Source of the DNA: an uncultured Francisella sp.
GTDB taxonomy: Bacteria; Pseudomonadota; Gammaproteobacteria; Burkholderiales; Neisseriaceae
Reading direction: 5' to 3'
Assembly (NCBI GenBank): GCA_943914555.1
Contig: CALUCM010000009.1
Location: forward strand, 1-51,725
Length of the DNA: 51,725 nt
Shown here: positions 35,660-45,468 of the stretch, in pieces
Layout of the letters: each line of letters starts with the position of its first letter
Numbering within the stretch: position 1 is the first letter of the stretch
Translations under genes and position numbers: made by a program
Notes under the pieces: generated by a model
What the model was told of the DNA's origin: nothing
Databases searched by the model: none
What the model saw: only the letters and a program-made list of their open reading frames with translations

Positions 35660-37033
35660 TTAAGGCAAAAGACCTTTTTCTCTCTGAGTCAAAAAATCAT
35701 TAGTTTCTTTCACCACTACACCAGAAAGCAGTACCAGGGCAATTAAATTAGGAATTGCCATTAAGGCGTTAAAAATATTGGAAAGACTCCATACCATCTC
35801 TAAACTTAACACCGCTCCCACCATCACACTCATAGTATAGACAACACGATAAGGCTTCAAAATACGATAACCAAAAAGATATTGGGCACTTTTCTCACCA
35901 TAATAATACCAACCGATAATGGTAGTATAAGCTGCCACAATAATAGTAAAGGCGACCATCCAAAAACCAAAGCCAGGAAGCAATTGTTCAAATATCGCAT
36001 TCACTAGCACCGCCCCACTCATATGTATGGGTAAATGATATAGCTGCATTCCCACCACCAAAACTAAGCCAGTTAAAGTACACATCAACATCGTTGAGAA
36101 AAACACCCCTGTCATAGCTACAAACCCCTGTCTAGCCGGGTGATCTGTTTTTGCGGCTGCAGCAACGATAGGAGCGGAACCCATCCCAGCTTCATTAGAA
36201 AACAAACCGCGAGAAATACCATGCTGAATCACCCTACCCACAATGCCACCGGCAACAGCTTGTCCACTAAAGGCATCATGAAAAATCAGTGTGAATGCAT
36301 TAGTCAAAACAGAGTGATGCACTGCTAAGATAATTAAGGCACTTCCTGCATAAAAAATCATCATTACTGGCACCAAAACCACAGTTACTTTAGAAATAGA
36401 TTTTAATCCGCCAAAGATAACAGCGGCAGTTAAAACAGTTAGTAAAAAGCCCGTTAATCGCACATCGATATGACAGCCCTGCTCTAACATGACAGCAATG
36501 GTATTTGCCTGCACAGAAGAACCAGTACCGAACGCCGCAAAAGCAGCAAACAAAGCAAATAAAATAGCCAGCCATTTTTGTTGCAAGCCGTGATGCAAAT
36601 AATACATTGGCCCACCCCGCAGCTCTCCATATCTACCTACAATACGATATTTTACAGCCAAAACACCTTCGGCATATTTGGTAGCTAGTCCCACTAATGC
36701 AGTCAACCACATCCACAGTAAGGCACCTGGACCTCCTAATTCCAAGGCAGTAGAAACGCCTACAAGTGAACCTGTGCCAACAGTAGCGGAAAGCGCTGTC
36801 ATTAAAGCAGCAAAATCCGAGATACCATGATGTGCCTTTTTTTTAGAATCAGAAGATAATTCAACCGGCCTAAAAATTAAACCAATGGCATAAGGCAATT
36901 TTAAAATAGGAATAAACCGTAAACGTACTGTAAGAAACAAACCTGTTCCTAGCAGCAAGATTATCATCACAGGACCCCATAAATGGGCTTCTAAGCTGCT
37001 GATTAAAATATTGACTGTGTTATTGTTCATCAT
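35660..37033 (-). CDS. Alanine/glycine:sodium symporter (AGCS family)
   Basis: An inner-membrane amino-acid carrier of 457 residues with about 10-11 membrane helices. Family hallmarks are GGPGALLWMW, GGPMYYL, GLFSNEAGMGSAPIVAAAAKTDHPARQGF and YYYGEKSAQYLFG. The first substrate-site loop reads GTGSLVGVSTA where the family usually has GTGNIAGVATA, so an Asn is replaced by Ser, which could shift substrate preference. It uses the sodium gradient to import alanine or glycine. It ends 7 bases from the dinB 3' end, on the opposite strand. Confidence 0.9.
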   Translation of the reverse strand: MMNNNTVNILISSLEAHLWGPVMIILLLGTGLFLTVRLRFIPILKLPYAIGLIFRPVELSSDSKKKAHHGISDFAALMTALSATVGTGSLVGVSTALELGGPGALLWMWLTALVGLATKYAEGVLAVKYRIVGRYGELRGGPMYYLHHGLQQKWLAILFALFAAFAAFGTGSSVQANTIAVMLEQGCHIDVRLTGFLLTVLTAAVIFGGLKSISKVTVVLVPVMMIFYAGSALIILAVHHSVLTNAFTLIFHDAFSGQAVAGGIVGRVIQHGISRGLFSNEAGMGSAPIVAAAAKTDHPARQGFVAMTGVFFSTMLMCTLTGLVLVVGMQLYHLPIHMSGAVLVNAIFEQLLPGFGFWMVAFTIIVAAYTTIIGWYYYGEKSAQYLFGYRILKPYRVVYTMSVMVGAVLSLEMVWSLSNIFNALMAIPNLIALVLLSGVVVKETNDFLTQREKGLLP

Positions 37034-37217
37034 GGGCTATATCTTCGATTAATTAATATTGGTATCTTGCAGCTCTATTTATAAGGATTAACCAAGTAAA
37101 TAACAAGCTGGTGATCATTGCTTTATACTAGCATAGAAGCGTATTTTGTTAAGCAATAAGCTTTTGTACAAGTTACATTATAATATGAGCTTCTGACATA
37201 GCAGAGGTTATTTTGTC

Positions 37218-37892
37218 ATGTACATTATCGCGCCTAGCATTTTATCTGCTGATTTTTGTTGTCTTGGCGATGAAGTTGATGCCATCCTGCGACCAGGAGG
37301 AGCCGATTGGCTGCATTTTGATGTCATGGATCGCCATTATGTGCCTAATCTCACTTTAGGCCCGATGGTCTGCGCCGCTTTAAAAAAACGCTTTCCCACA
37401 TTAATCATTGATGTACATTTAATGGTTAAGCCTGTGGATGCACTGATTGTTGATTTTATTAAAGCCGGGGCAAGCTATATCAGTTTTCACCCTGAAGCAA
37501 GTGAACATCTTCACCGTAGCCTATGTATCATTAAAGAAGCCGGTCTAAAAGCTGGTCTGGCTCTAAACCCTTCCAGTTCTATTTGTACACTTGATCCATT
37601 AGTATTGAATTTATTAGATTATCTGCTATTGATGTCGGTGAATCCAGGTTTTTCTGGACAATCATTGGTTCCTGGAATTCTCGACAAAATCAAGCGAACC
37701 AAGTATTATCTGGACAGCCATCAAGAAAAAACAGGACAAAATATCCTTATCCAAGTGGATGGTGGTGTTAATATGGATAATATCAGAGAGATTTATGACG
37801 CAGGTGCTCGGATATTCGTTGCTGGTTCTGCTATTTTTGGTGCCAAAAACAAGATAGCGGCCATCCAGCAATTAAGGTCTCTTTTACCATGA
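37218..37892 (+). CDS. rpe: Ribulose-phosphate 3-epimerase
   Basis: Interconverts ribulose 5-phosphate and xylulose 5-phosphate in the pentose phosphate pathway. The 224-residue TIM barrel has APSILSADF, FDVMDRHYVPNLTLGP, VHLMVKP, MSVNPGFSGQ and QVDGGVN, all normal. AGAGG precedes the ATG by 9 bases. It overlaps gph by four bases. In many proteobacteria rpe and gph are paired. Confidence 0.97.
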   Translation: MYIIAPSILSADFCCLGDEVDAILRPGGADWLHFDVMDRHYVPNLTLGPMVCAALKKRFPTLIIDVHLMVKPVDALIVDFIKAGASYISFHPEASEHLHRSLCIIKEAGLKAGLALNPSSSICTLDPLVLNLLDYLLLMSVNPGFSGQSLVPGILDKIKRTKYYLDSHQEKTGQNILIQVDGGVNMDNIREIYDAGARIFVAGSAIFGAKNKIAAIQQLRSLLP

Positions 37893-38611
37893 AAAAACAA
37901 TGGCAACTTCAGCTCAGTCACATAAAAGCCATCGCTTTTGATTTGGATGGGACATTGGTTGATTCACTTGTTGATTTAGCAAATACTGCAAATGCCATGC
38001 GTAGTCATCTGGGCCTGCCCCTCCTCCAGCAAAAACGTTTAGAAGGCTATACTGGTGATGGATTAGGGACGCTAGTGCGGCGTGCCTTGGCTGATGATCC
38101 AGATAAAAGTGTTGATAAGCAACTCTGGCAAAAAGGATTTTCTTTTTATTTAAAATATTACGATGCACATCTTGCCACTCACACCCAACCTTATCCAGGA
38201 ATCAAAGAATGTTTAAGTGAAATTAGTAGACTTGCTTATCCTATGGCAGTAATCACTAATAAATTAGAGCGCTTTGCCAAAAAAATTTTGCAACAATTAA
38301 ATTTGCAAAATTATTTCAAAATTGTGTTAGGAGGCGATAGCTTGGAAGAAAAAAAACCATCAGCTCTTCCGCTAATACATGTAGCCCAAGCCTTTCAAAT
38401 TAAGCCCGCCTCTTTACTAATGGTGGGAGACTCCCTCAACGATTTAAAAGCCGCAGCAGCAGCTGGCTCTCCCTGTATTGGTGTCAGTTATGGATACAGC
38501 GCTTCTGCCCTAGCACAGCTTGCTAAAAAACAACAACTACCTATAGTCGCTGTCATCGATCATCCTCAAGAAATTATTGAAGCTCTAACTTCACAGATAA
38601 CGGGTTATTGA
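37889..38611 (+). CDS. gph: Phosphoglycolate phosphatase
   Basis: HAD-superfamily phosphatase that removes 2-phosphoglycolate formed during DNA repair. In the 240 residues, HAD motif I is FDLDGTLVDS (Asp18, Asp20), motif II is VITNK, and the acidic motif is MVGDSLNDLKAAAAAGSP. The C1 cap domain lies between motifs I and II. It follows rpe with a four-base overlap and is followed 2 bases later by recX. Confidence 0.93.
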   Translation: MKKQWQLQLSHIKAIAFDLDGTLVDSLVDLANTANAMRSHLGLPLLQQKRLEGYTGDGLGTLVRRALADDPDKSVDKQLWQKGFSFYLKYYDAHLATHTQPYPGIKECLSEISRLAYPMAVITNKLERFAKKILQQLNLQNYFKIVLGGDSLEEKKPSALPLIHVAQAFQIKPASLLMVGDSLNDLKAAAAAGSPCIGVSYGYSASALAQLAKKQQLPIVAVIDHPQEIIEALTSQITGY

Positions 38612-38613
38612 TT

Positions 38614-39066
38614 ATGCCATCCAAACAAATAAAGCAGTATTTATTACGCCTGTTGACCAAGCGAGATTATAGTGAACAGGAACTGCGAAATAAATTACGG
38701 GCCAGGGGTGAAGATGATACACTGATTAATGAAATACTCGATGAGTTTAAAGCAAAAGCTTGGCAGTCAGATCAGCGTACAGCAAAAAATTTGGTTCATA
38801 GTAAAAAAGAACGAGAAGGACCTCTTAAGATTCTGTATTCACTCAAACAAAGAGGACTAGATGAAACATTAGTAAAAGGGCTAATGCCTGATCATGAAAC
38901 AAGTATCGATATTGCCCTTAGCTTACTTAATAAAAAATACCCATCTTTTGGTCAACTAAGTCTTGCTGAAAAACAGAAATATTTGCGTTTTTTGCTTACC
39001 CGAGGTTTCCCTCATGAAGTAGCGTATGCAGCTATTCATGCTTATGAAAATCAACATAAAACCTGA
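38614..39066 (+). CDS. recX: RecX, RecA regulatory protein
   Basis: Modulates RecA filaments. The 150-residue helical protein has the family pattern LLTKRDYSEQELRNKLRARG, a central KAWQSDQRTAKNLV segment and LLTRGFPHEVAYAAI at the end. A TTG at 38608 opens the frame two codons earlier, but the ATG at 38614 is more likely. recX usually sits next to recA. Here it follows gph instead, and recA is not in the window. Confidence 0.87.
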   Translation: MPSKQIKQYLLRLLTKRDYSEQELRNKLRARGEDDTLINEILDEFKAKAWQSDQRTAKNLVHSKKEREGPLKILYSLKQRGLDETLVKGLMPDHETSIDIALSLLNKKYPSFGQLSLAEKQKYLRFLLTRGFPHEVAYAAIHAYENQHKT

Positions 39067-39119
39067 TTACAATTAGCAATGTAACAAATTTCTACCATGC
39101 TTAGCTAAGGAGATCATTA

Positions 39120-39893
39120 ATGTTCAATCAAAAATTATTACGCATCACTGCAACAATCGTATTGGCATTAAGTAATTTTAGCATCTGCGCTAGCAATGCC
39201 TCTTCAAAACTAGTACAAGGATTTTTACAAGAAAGTGAAGTCACAGATGGCGTTAATTTATTGCCCTCTCCTCCTGTTGATGACAGCCTTTTATTCATCT
39301 ACAACAAAACCCAGTATGAAAAAAACCGTGTACTACACAACACATCTCGTGGCAAGCAAGCGGTACTTGATGCCAAAATTTATGAACCTGATTTTGGTAT
39401 CGAACAAGTATTCTCCAAAGCCTTTGGTATGGAATTAAGTAAAAAACACACGCCAATAATCGTAGGTTTACTTCACCAAATAGCAATAGATTCAGATAAG
39501 GCAATTGAACGTACTAAAAAACATTATATGACGGTGCGACCATTCGTTTATTATCACGATCATACTTGCTATCTGCATGATGAAAAAGAATTACGTAAAA
39601 ACGGAGGATACCCTTCTGGACATTCTGCTTTCGGTTGGGCTGCTGCTCTGATTTTATCTGAAATCAATCCAGAGCGACAAAATGAAATCTTTAAGCGCGG
39701 GTATGAGATTGGCCAAAGCCGGGTTATATGTGGTTACCACTGGCAAACCGATGTCGAGGGTGGTAGATTATTGGCCAGCGCTGTGATTGCTCGCCTTCAC
39801 GGTAATCAGCGTTTTTTGCAACAACTACAAGCAGCGAAAAATGAATTCCGACGCCTACGTACCAAACAAAGTGTCTCTCTTCTTAACAAATAA
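39120..39893 (+). CDS. Secreted class A acid phosphatase (PAP2/PhoN-like)
   Basis: A periplasmic nonspecific acid phosphatase of 257 residues. A signal peptide ends near residue 27 (ICASNA). The three vanadium-phosphatase motifs are complete: KX6RP (Lys133, Arg140, Pro141), PSGH (165-168) and SRX5HX3D (Ser200, Arg201, His207, Asp211). An AAGGAG ribosome site precedes the ATG. It would release phosphate from organic esters outside the cytoplasm. It follows recX by 53 bases but has no functional tie to it. Confidence 0.93.
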   Translation: MFNQKLLRITATIVLALSNFSICASNASSKLVQGFLQESEVTDGVNLLPSPPVDDSLLFIYNKTQYEKNRVLHNTSRGKQAVLDAKIYEPDFGIEQVFSKAFGMELSKKHTPIIVGLLHQIAIDSDKAIERTKKHYMTVRPFVYYHDHTCYLHDEKELRKNGGYPSGHSAFGWAAALILSEINPERQNEIFKRGYEIGQSRVICGYHWQTDVEGGRLLASAVIARLHGNQRFLQQLQAAKNEFRRLRTKQSVSLLNK

Positions 39894-40041
39894 GGTATTA
39901 AGTAACTTTGCTGCTCTTTGTCTACGCAGAATTAAATAACTCCAGGAGAATGATAATTTGCTTTAGTAAAACATATTGAGGCTTTTATTTTGTTTATGCT
40001 CCCTCTATAATAGTGGTATTTACAGTATAAGTGTTGCCATC

Positions 40042-40461
40042 ATGTCTCTTATCAAAGCGCTTTTCGAGGAGCTCTCCACAGCGAGTGAACAATTTTTTCA
40101 AGGTAGCCATCCTATCAAAGATTTAGAAAAAAATATCAAAGGTTTGATCAATGCTGCATTTGCCAGCATGGATATCGTTACTCGTCAAGAATATGATTTT
40201 CAACAACGACGTCTTAAAAAGCTTGCTGCCCAGGTTGCTGAACTGGAGTCTCAACTAGCCACATTAAATCATGCTGATAGCGTTTCTAATTCTGAGAAAG
40301 GTGATAGAAAGTTTTCTACAGCCACGCATGAAAAAAAACCACAAGATAAAATTGCTGCTTGCACAAAAAAGACGACTTCTTCTACTCAACATAAAAACAA
40401 AAAGCACAACATTCCCTCTTACGACACTTCACCTGAATTAACCTCAAAGAAATCACAGTAA
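40042..40461 (+). CDS. ubiK: UbiK-like ubiquinone biosynthesis accessory factor
   Basis: A 139-residue protein with the BMFP/YqiC domain: an amphipathic helix (KNIKGLINAAFASMDIVTRQEYDF) followed by a coiled-coil (KLAAQVAELESQLATL) that trimerises. It assists UbiJ and other Ubi enzymes. The frame is open from 39976, but the ATG at 40042 gives the normal start (MSLIKALFEELS). The tail after residue 88 is 50 residues of Lys-, Thr- and Ser-rich, probably disordered sequence, longer than in E. coli UbiK. It lies 7 bases before comM, a common arrangement. Confidence 0.8.
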   Translation: MSLIKALFEELSTASEQFFQGSHPIKDLEKNIKGLINAAFASMDIVTRQEYDFQQRRLKKLAAQVAELESQLATLNHADSVSNSEKGDRKFSTATHEKKPQDKIAACTKKTTSSTQHKNKKHNIPSYDTSPELTSKKSQ

Positions 40462-40468
40462 AAAGATT

Positions 40469-41986
40469 ATGGGTAAAAATCTGGCTGTCGTGCATAGTCG
40501 AGCGCTGCTGGGTTTACATGCTCCTTTGGTGGAAATAGAAGCACATCTTTCCAATGGTTTACCACAATTTCACATTGTTGGTTTGCCAGAAACCGAGGTA
40601 AGAGAAAGTCGTGACCGTGTGCGCGCTGCTATCTTACAAAGTGGTTTTAGTTTCCCAGCTAAAAAAATTGTGATTAATCTAGCGCCTGCGGATCTACCAA
40701 AAGAATCAGGCCGCTTTGATCTGCCAATTGCCATCAGCATCTTATCGGCAAGTGGTCAAATTACATCTTCATTAGAAAGTTACGAGTTTGCAGGAGAATT
40801 AGCGCTTTCAGGAGAACTACGTCCTATTCGCGGAGATATTCTATTAATGCAAGCTGCTAATGAAGTCAAACGTATTTTTATTGCACCAATAGGCAACCGA
40901 CATCATAGCTATTTATTTCCCAAAGCATCTAGCTTATTTGCCAATCATTTGTCTGAAGTTGTTTTATTTTTAAATGGCATTCAAGCACTTACTCCCCCTC
41001 TCAAAGAAATACCGCCTGAAGTTTTATCCCAAATGATAGATAAAGAAAAACACCAGGTTGATCTAAATGAAGTAAAAGGACAAATATCAGCAAAAAAAGC
41101 CTTAGAAGTTGCCGCCGCTGGAGGACATAATTTACTTTTTATCGGTCCACCAGGAACCGGAAAATCCATGCTTGCCAATCGTTTGCTTTCAATTATGCCA
41201 GCACTCAATGACCAGGAAGTGATAGAAAATGCCATGATTCGCTCTATTTTGCCTGATACAAACGATAGCACTTTGATTTATGAGCGCCCTTTTCGCAGTC
41301 CACATCACACTGCTTCTGCAGCAGCAATTATTGGAGGTGGGGCAACTCCCCGACCTGGAGAAGTGACCCTTGCCCATCATGGTATTTTATTTTTGGATGA
41401 GTTACCAGAATTCGAAAGACGTGTATTAGAAGCATTGCGCGAACCACTTGACACACATTATGTCCATATTTCACGTGCCAGCAAACAAGCTATTTATCCT
41501 GCAAAATTTCAGCTTATCGGCACCATGAATCCTTGTCCTTGCGGTTTTTTTGGTCATTCCACTCGCTCTTGCCAGTGTACACCAGAACAGATTAAGCGCT
41601 ATCAAAATAAAATTTCTGGACCTTTTTTAGATCGTATTGACCTGATTATGCAGGTACCTGCTATCCCAGCAAAAGATATTTTATTGCAGACAGAAACGCT
41701 TGAAGATAGCGCTACAATTAAAAAAAGGGTGACCAAATGCCGTGAAATCCAGTACAATCGTCAGGGTAAATTAAATAGTGAGCTCCCTGCCCGTTTGTTA
41801 GATCAAGAAGTTCGTATTCAAAATAATGCAAAATCATTTTTGATGAGCAATTTGGAAAAACTAGGTCTATCAACAAGGAGCTTTCATAAGTTATTAAAAA
41901 TAGCTAGAACGATAGCTGATTTACAAGAATCGCCTACTGTAGAACAAGAACATATCATTCAATCAATCGGTTTAAGAAGAAAATAG
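40469..41986 (+). CDS. comM: ComM/YifB-type AAA+ helicase
   Basis: A magnesium-chelatase-like AAA+ ATPase of 505 residues. ComM promotes branch migration during natural transformation. Landmarks are the N-terminal ChlI-like domain (HIVGLPETEVRESRDRVRAA), Walker A FIGPPGTGKS (225-233 region), Walker B LFLDELPEF, and a cysteine cluster in MNPCPCGFFGHSTRSCQC. Together with a type IV pilin this makes natural competence possible, but no other competence gene is visible. Confidence 0.93.
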   Translation: MGKNLAVVHSRALLGLHAPLVEIEAHLSNGLPQFHIVGLPETEVRESRDRVRAAILQSGFSFPAKKIVINLAPADLPKESGRFDLPIAISILSASGQITSSLESYEFAGELALSGELRPIRGDILLMQAANEVKRIFIAPIGNRHHSYLFPKASSLFANHLSEVVLFLNGIQALTPPLKEIPPEVLSQMIDKEKHQVDLNEVKGQISAKKALEVAAAGGHNLLFIGPPGTGKSMLANRLLSIMPALNDQEVIENAMIRSILPDTNDSTLIYERPFRSPHHTASAAAIIGGGATPRPGEVTLAHHGILFLDELPEFERRVLEALREPLDTHYVHISRASKQAIYPAKFQLIGTMNPCPCGFFGHSTRSCQCTPEQIKRYQNKISGPFLDRIDLIMQVPAIPAKDILLQTETLEDSATIKKRVTKCREIQYNRQGKLNSELPARLLDQEVRIQNNAKSFLMSNLEKLGLSTRSFHKLLKIARTIADLQESPTVEQEHIIQSIGLRRK

Positions 41987-42050
41987 GCGTTTTTTATGAT
42001 AATGCTGCGTTGCTTAGCAAAATTATTTTACCTAAGGAAGGTTAAGGTTT

Positions 42051-42920
42051 ATGTCCGATTTCATTAAAAAAGTTTTTTATATCATTATCGGCATGTTGAT
42101 AGCTGTGTTTATTATCGGCGGTGCATTGTGGTTTATTAATGAACAGTTTCTCACACGCTCCCCCTTTAAAGAACAAGAGGTGCCTATTACAGCTAAACGC
42201 TCTCAAGGATCCCTCACCCAAGATTATTACTTGACCCCTCAAAATGAGCAGTCAAGACCAAATGAAATAACTTCCCTTTCTCATAATACCGATACATTTT
42301 TTGATACTGCTGAAGAAACAATCAGCCAGGCAGAAGCCAACTCATCCTCTACTTCAGTAGATACACCGACCAGTATAGATCGAAATAAAGAACATGCTAA
42401 TCCTTTACAACAAGCACAAGTCATCAATCAAAGGGCTAAAGAAGAAGAAAAGGATGTTGTTGCTTTGCCAAAACCCACCAATCCAGGAAGTGGTACAGAG
42501 CCTGCAATTGATCACAAAACAGATGCGGCAAAAGCAAATATTAATAAACCAGAAGACAATAGCCTAGCAAAAGAGCAAAAAGAAGGAGATCACCTGGGGC
42601 AATTAATTCAGAACATTCAAAACAAAGTGCCAAATACAGAAAAAATAAAAGTTGATCATCCAACAACAGAAAAAAAAGCTGAAGCAAACTATTTAATACA
42701 AATGGGCTCTTATCAATCTGAGGCAGAGGCAGAACGTCAAAAAGCACATCTACTGATATTAAACGTTCCCGCCAGGGTAAATAAAGTCAAAGTGAATGAT
42801 AAAGATTTTTTCCGGGTGGTGTCAGCAAAGAAATTTTCTAAAAAACAAGCAGAACAAATTAAATCAACTTTACAATCACAACACATCAATAGCATATTGA
42901 TTCCTGAGAACCCTTCCTAA
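42051..42920 (+). CDS. Single-pass membrane protein with C-terminal SPOR domain
   Basis: A 289-residue inner-membrane protein with a short cytoplasmic N-terminus and one helix (about residues 8-29). A long polar periplasmic linker rich in Glu, Lys and Asn follows, and then a SPOR domain (about 212-289, NYLIQMGSYQSEAEAERQKAHL). SPOR domains bind glycan strands stripped of peptides at the division septum, so a cell-division or wall role is likely. In Burkholderiales such a gene commonly lies between argS and dsbA. Here dsbA follows and comM replaces argS. An AAGG ribosome site lies upstream. Confidence 0.85.
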   Translation: MSDFIKKVFYIIIGMLIAVFIIGGALWFINEQFLTRSPFKEQEVPITAKRSQGSLTQDYYLTPQNEQSRPNEITSLSHNTDTFFDTAEETISQAEANSSSTSVDTPTSIDRNKEHANPLQQAQVINQRAKEEEKDVVALPKPTNPGSGTEPAIDHKTDAAKANINKPEDNSLAKEQKEGDHLGQLIQNIQNKVPNTEKIKVDHPTTEKKAEANYLIQMGSYQSEAEAERQKAHLLILNVPARVNKVKVNDKDFFRVVSAKKFSKKQAEQIKSTLQSQHINSILIPENPS

Positions 42921-43050
42921 ATATAAGGAAGCAAGATAAGTTTTATTCTATTTGATAGGATTAAATTGTAGATATAATATATTAAGCATTATTTAAGCAC
43001 CACATGAGCACATGTTTTCGATCAACAGCCATCTGAGGATTTGACAGACC

Positions 43051-43734
43051 ATGAAACGTCCCTATTTATTTATCTTATTATTATCTATGGTAATGGGCTT
43101 AGCAGCAGCACGTCCCTTACACGAAGGAAACGATTATAAAAAACTAAGCAAACCTTTTCCTTCAGCACATCCTGATAAAATTGAAGTAGTGGAAGTATTT
43201 GCCTATAACTGCTTTCACTGTCAACATTTTGAACCCCTGGTTGAAGATTTTGCAAAAAAACTCGATCCAAATCAGGCAGTATTAAGGAAAATACATGTGT
43301 ATTGGGGACCGGTTTTCATGAATCTAGTACGACTTAATATTGCTGTACAAGAAAATCATTTAGAGGATCAAGCTAATCCTCTTATCTTTGATGCGATCAT
43401 TCACCAGCATCTTCAACTAAATAATGAAAAAACTCTGTTGAATTGGTTGAACGAGCAAACTACTTTTGATGGCAAAAAAGTAGCTGCAAGCTTTAATAAA
43501 CCAGCTGTAAAAAAACAAGCAGAAAAAGAAGCGCAGTTAAGTAGTACATTCGGTATCGATGCAACCCCAACATTTATCGTTGGTGGTCGTTATCAACTTA
43601 TTCTTGATTCTCTACGTGATGAAAATGACTTACAGAAATCACTAAAGGGGCTTATTGATTTAGCTAAAGAAGAAAAAAAGCCTATTCCTCTAGTAGAAAA
43701 TAGTGGCGCTCAACTGTGTGCAGATAGTTTATAA
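43051..43734 (+). CDS. dsbA: Thiol:disulfide interchange protein DsbA
   Basis: Periplasmic oxidant that introduces disulfides into exported proteins. The 227-residue precursor has a signal peptide (about residues 1-20), the thioredoxin-like active site CFHC (Cys54, Cys57), and the cis-Pro loop GIDATPTFIVGG. The dipeptide between the cysteines is Phe-His, where E. coli has Pro-His, which would alter the redox potential. A third cysteine near the C-terminus (QLCADSL) is unusual for E. coli-type DsbA. Confidence 0.92.
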   Translation: MKRPYLFILLLSMVMGLAAARPLHEGNDYKKLSKPFPSAHPDKIEVVEVFAYNCFHCQHFEPLVEDFAKKLDPNQAVLRKIHVYWGPVFMNLVRLNIAVQENHLEDQANPLIFDAIIHQHLQLNNEKTLLNWLNEQTTFDGKKVAASFNKPAVKKQAEKEAQLSSTFGIDATPTFIVGGRYQLILDSLRDENDLQKSLKGLIDLAKEEKKPIPLVENSGAQLCADSL

Positions 43735-43774
43735 TTATTGATTTCGTTTTTAAAATCTATCAACTTGCATTGTC

Positions 43775-44605
43775 ATGGATATTGCTAATACCTTAGTTAT
43801 CAGTATCGTTGAAGGGCTGACCGAATATCTGCCAATTTCTTCGACAGCGCATATGATCTTTACTTTTGCGCTACTGAACATCAAAGAAGATGCTTTTGCC
43901 AAAGTATTCATTATTGCTGTGCAAATGGGAGCTATTCTTGCGGTCGTGGCATGCTATTGGCGCCAGTTTTTTAACCGTTCTGCCTTAAGTTTTTACGCTA
44001 AATTGCTGATTGCTGTTTTACCAGCTCTTTTCGCTGGCGCCCTATTGCATCATGCCATTGAAAGTTGGCTGGAGAAACCAGTCATTGTTGCCATCGTACT
44101 AATAATTGGCGGTGTCGCTCTTTTATTTGTGGATAAATATTTTAATCAGCCAATGCATATTATCACTAAAGAATCTCAAATTAGTTTTAAACGCGCTTTT
44201 ATAATTGGTTGTTGGCAGTGTTTGGCGTTAATTCCAGGAGTCAGTCGCTCTGCTGCCTCCATTGTTGGTGGGATGCAACAAAGGCTTTCCCGTTCGTTGG
44301 CTGCTGAGTTTTCTTTTTTCCTAGCTGTGCCTACAATGTGCGCAGCAACTTTATTCTCTCTTCTAATTAAACAATGGAGTAACGGCGTAATCAGTCAAAA
44401 AGGTTACCAACTCATTCTCTCTTCTCCAGAGCACCTTCATCTATTTCTAATTGGCTTTATTACCGCCTTTATTGTGGCTATTTTATCGATTCGTGTTTTT
44501 ATTGGTTTAGTGCGTCGTTATGGTTTTAAGCCTTGGGGATGGTACCGCATTGTCGCTGGATTCATATTGCTAGGTATCTTCATCACACAAGGTGCTATTA
44601 AATAA
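43775..44605 (+). CDS. uppP: Undecaprenyl-diphosphatase (UppP/BacA)
   Basis: Recycles the lipid carrier for peptidoglycan and O-antigen by removing a phosphate from undecaprenyl diphosphate. The 276-residue multi-pass membrane protein has EGLTEYLPISSTAHM and the second motif PGVSRSAASIVGGM. The catalytic Ser, His and Arg positions are kept, but the family's Gly in SSTGH and in SRSGA is Ala in both places. It ends directly before the argB start, so the two are coupled. Confidence 0.94.
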   Translation: MDIANTLVISIVEGLTEYLPISSTAHMIFTFALLNIKEDAFAKVFIIAVQMGAILAVVACYWRQFFNRSALSFYAKLLIAVLPALFAGALLHHAIESWLEKPVIVAIVLIIGGVALLFVDKYFNQPMHIITKESQISFKRAFIIGCWQCLALIPGVSRSAASIVGGMQQRLSRSLAAEFSFFLAVPTMCAATLFSLLIKQWSNGVISQKGYQLILSSPEHLHLFLIGFITAFIVAILSIRVFIGLVRRYGFKPWGWYRIVAGFILLGIFITQGAIK

Positions 44606-45463
44606 ATGTCAAAATTTTTTACACAATCAGTTGTTGATAAATTACAACAACAAAAGTTTACTGATCCCTTGATAATTAAATATGGTGGCAATGCCATGAT
44701 AGATCAGGCATTACAACATAGCTTTGCTCAAGATGTGGCTTTTCTCAAACGAATTGGCCTCAAGCCTGTAATCGTACACGGGGGTGGGGCCCATATTAAA
44801 TCGATGTTACAAAAACAAGGCAAACAAGAGCAATTTTTTCACGGTTTAAGAATCACTGACAGTGATACGATGTCAGTAGTGCAAATGGTATTAGCAGGCT
44901 TAATCAATAAAAACATCGTATCTCTCATCAATTTTTATGGTGGACGTGCCATCGGTTTAACAGGTCAGGATGCACATATAATTCGGGCTAAAAAATTGAA
45001 GTTAAATGAATCTAATGCTCCCGATTTAGGTCATGTTGGAGTGATTTCTTCTATTGATAAAAGTTTTTTAAACACATTCATTGATGATGATATTATTCCA
45101 GTGATTGCACCAATTGGTGTTGATCAACAGGGACAAGCTTTGAACATTAATGCTGATACCGTGGCCAGTGGATTAGCACTTGCTTTAACAGCCAAACGCT
45201 TATTACTTCTTTCCAATATTCCTGGAGTGATGAGTGACACTGGAGAACAACTAAGGCATTTATCTTTTAATCAAATCAACTCACTGATCCAAGCAGGTAC
45301 TTTAAAAGAGGGGATGTTGCCCAAAATAGAAGGCGCGCTTAATGCAGCAAAACATGGCTGCACTGCTCTTATTATTGACGGACGTATTGCACATGTTCTA
45401 ATTACTGCGCTATCCTCGTCTCATGGTACTGTAGGCACAGTCATTGAACCAAAAGAAAGATAA
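44606..45463 (+). CDS. argB: N-acetylglutamate kinase
   Basis: Phosphorylates N-acetylglutamate in arginine synthesis. The 285 residues include IKYGGNAM (Lys25, Gly27, Gly28), VHGGGAHI, GLTGQDAHII and NADTVASGLALAL, all normal. Its ATG immediately follows the uppP stop, and galE starts 5 bases after its own stop. With argF on the minus strand at 15493, two of the arginine steps are in this window. Confidence 0.96.
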   Translation: MSKFFTQSVVDKLQQQKFTDPLIIKYGGNAMIDQALQHSFAQDVAFLKRIGLKPVIVHGGGAHIKSMLQKQGKQEQFFHGLRITDSDTMSVVQMVLAGLINKNIVSLINFYGGRAIGLTGQDAHIIRAKKLKLNESNAPDLGHVGVISSIDKSFLNTFIDDDIIPVIAPIGVDQQGQALNINADTVASGLALALTAKRLLLLSNIPGVMSDTGEQLRHLSFNQINSLIQAGTLKEGMLPKIEGALNAAKHGCTALIIDGRIAHVLITALSSSHGTVGTVIEPKER

Positions 45464-45468
45464 ATAAA

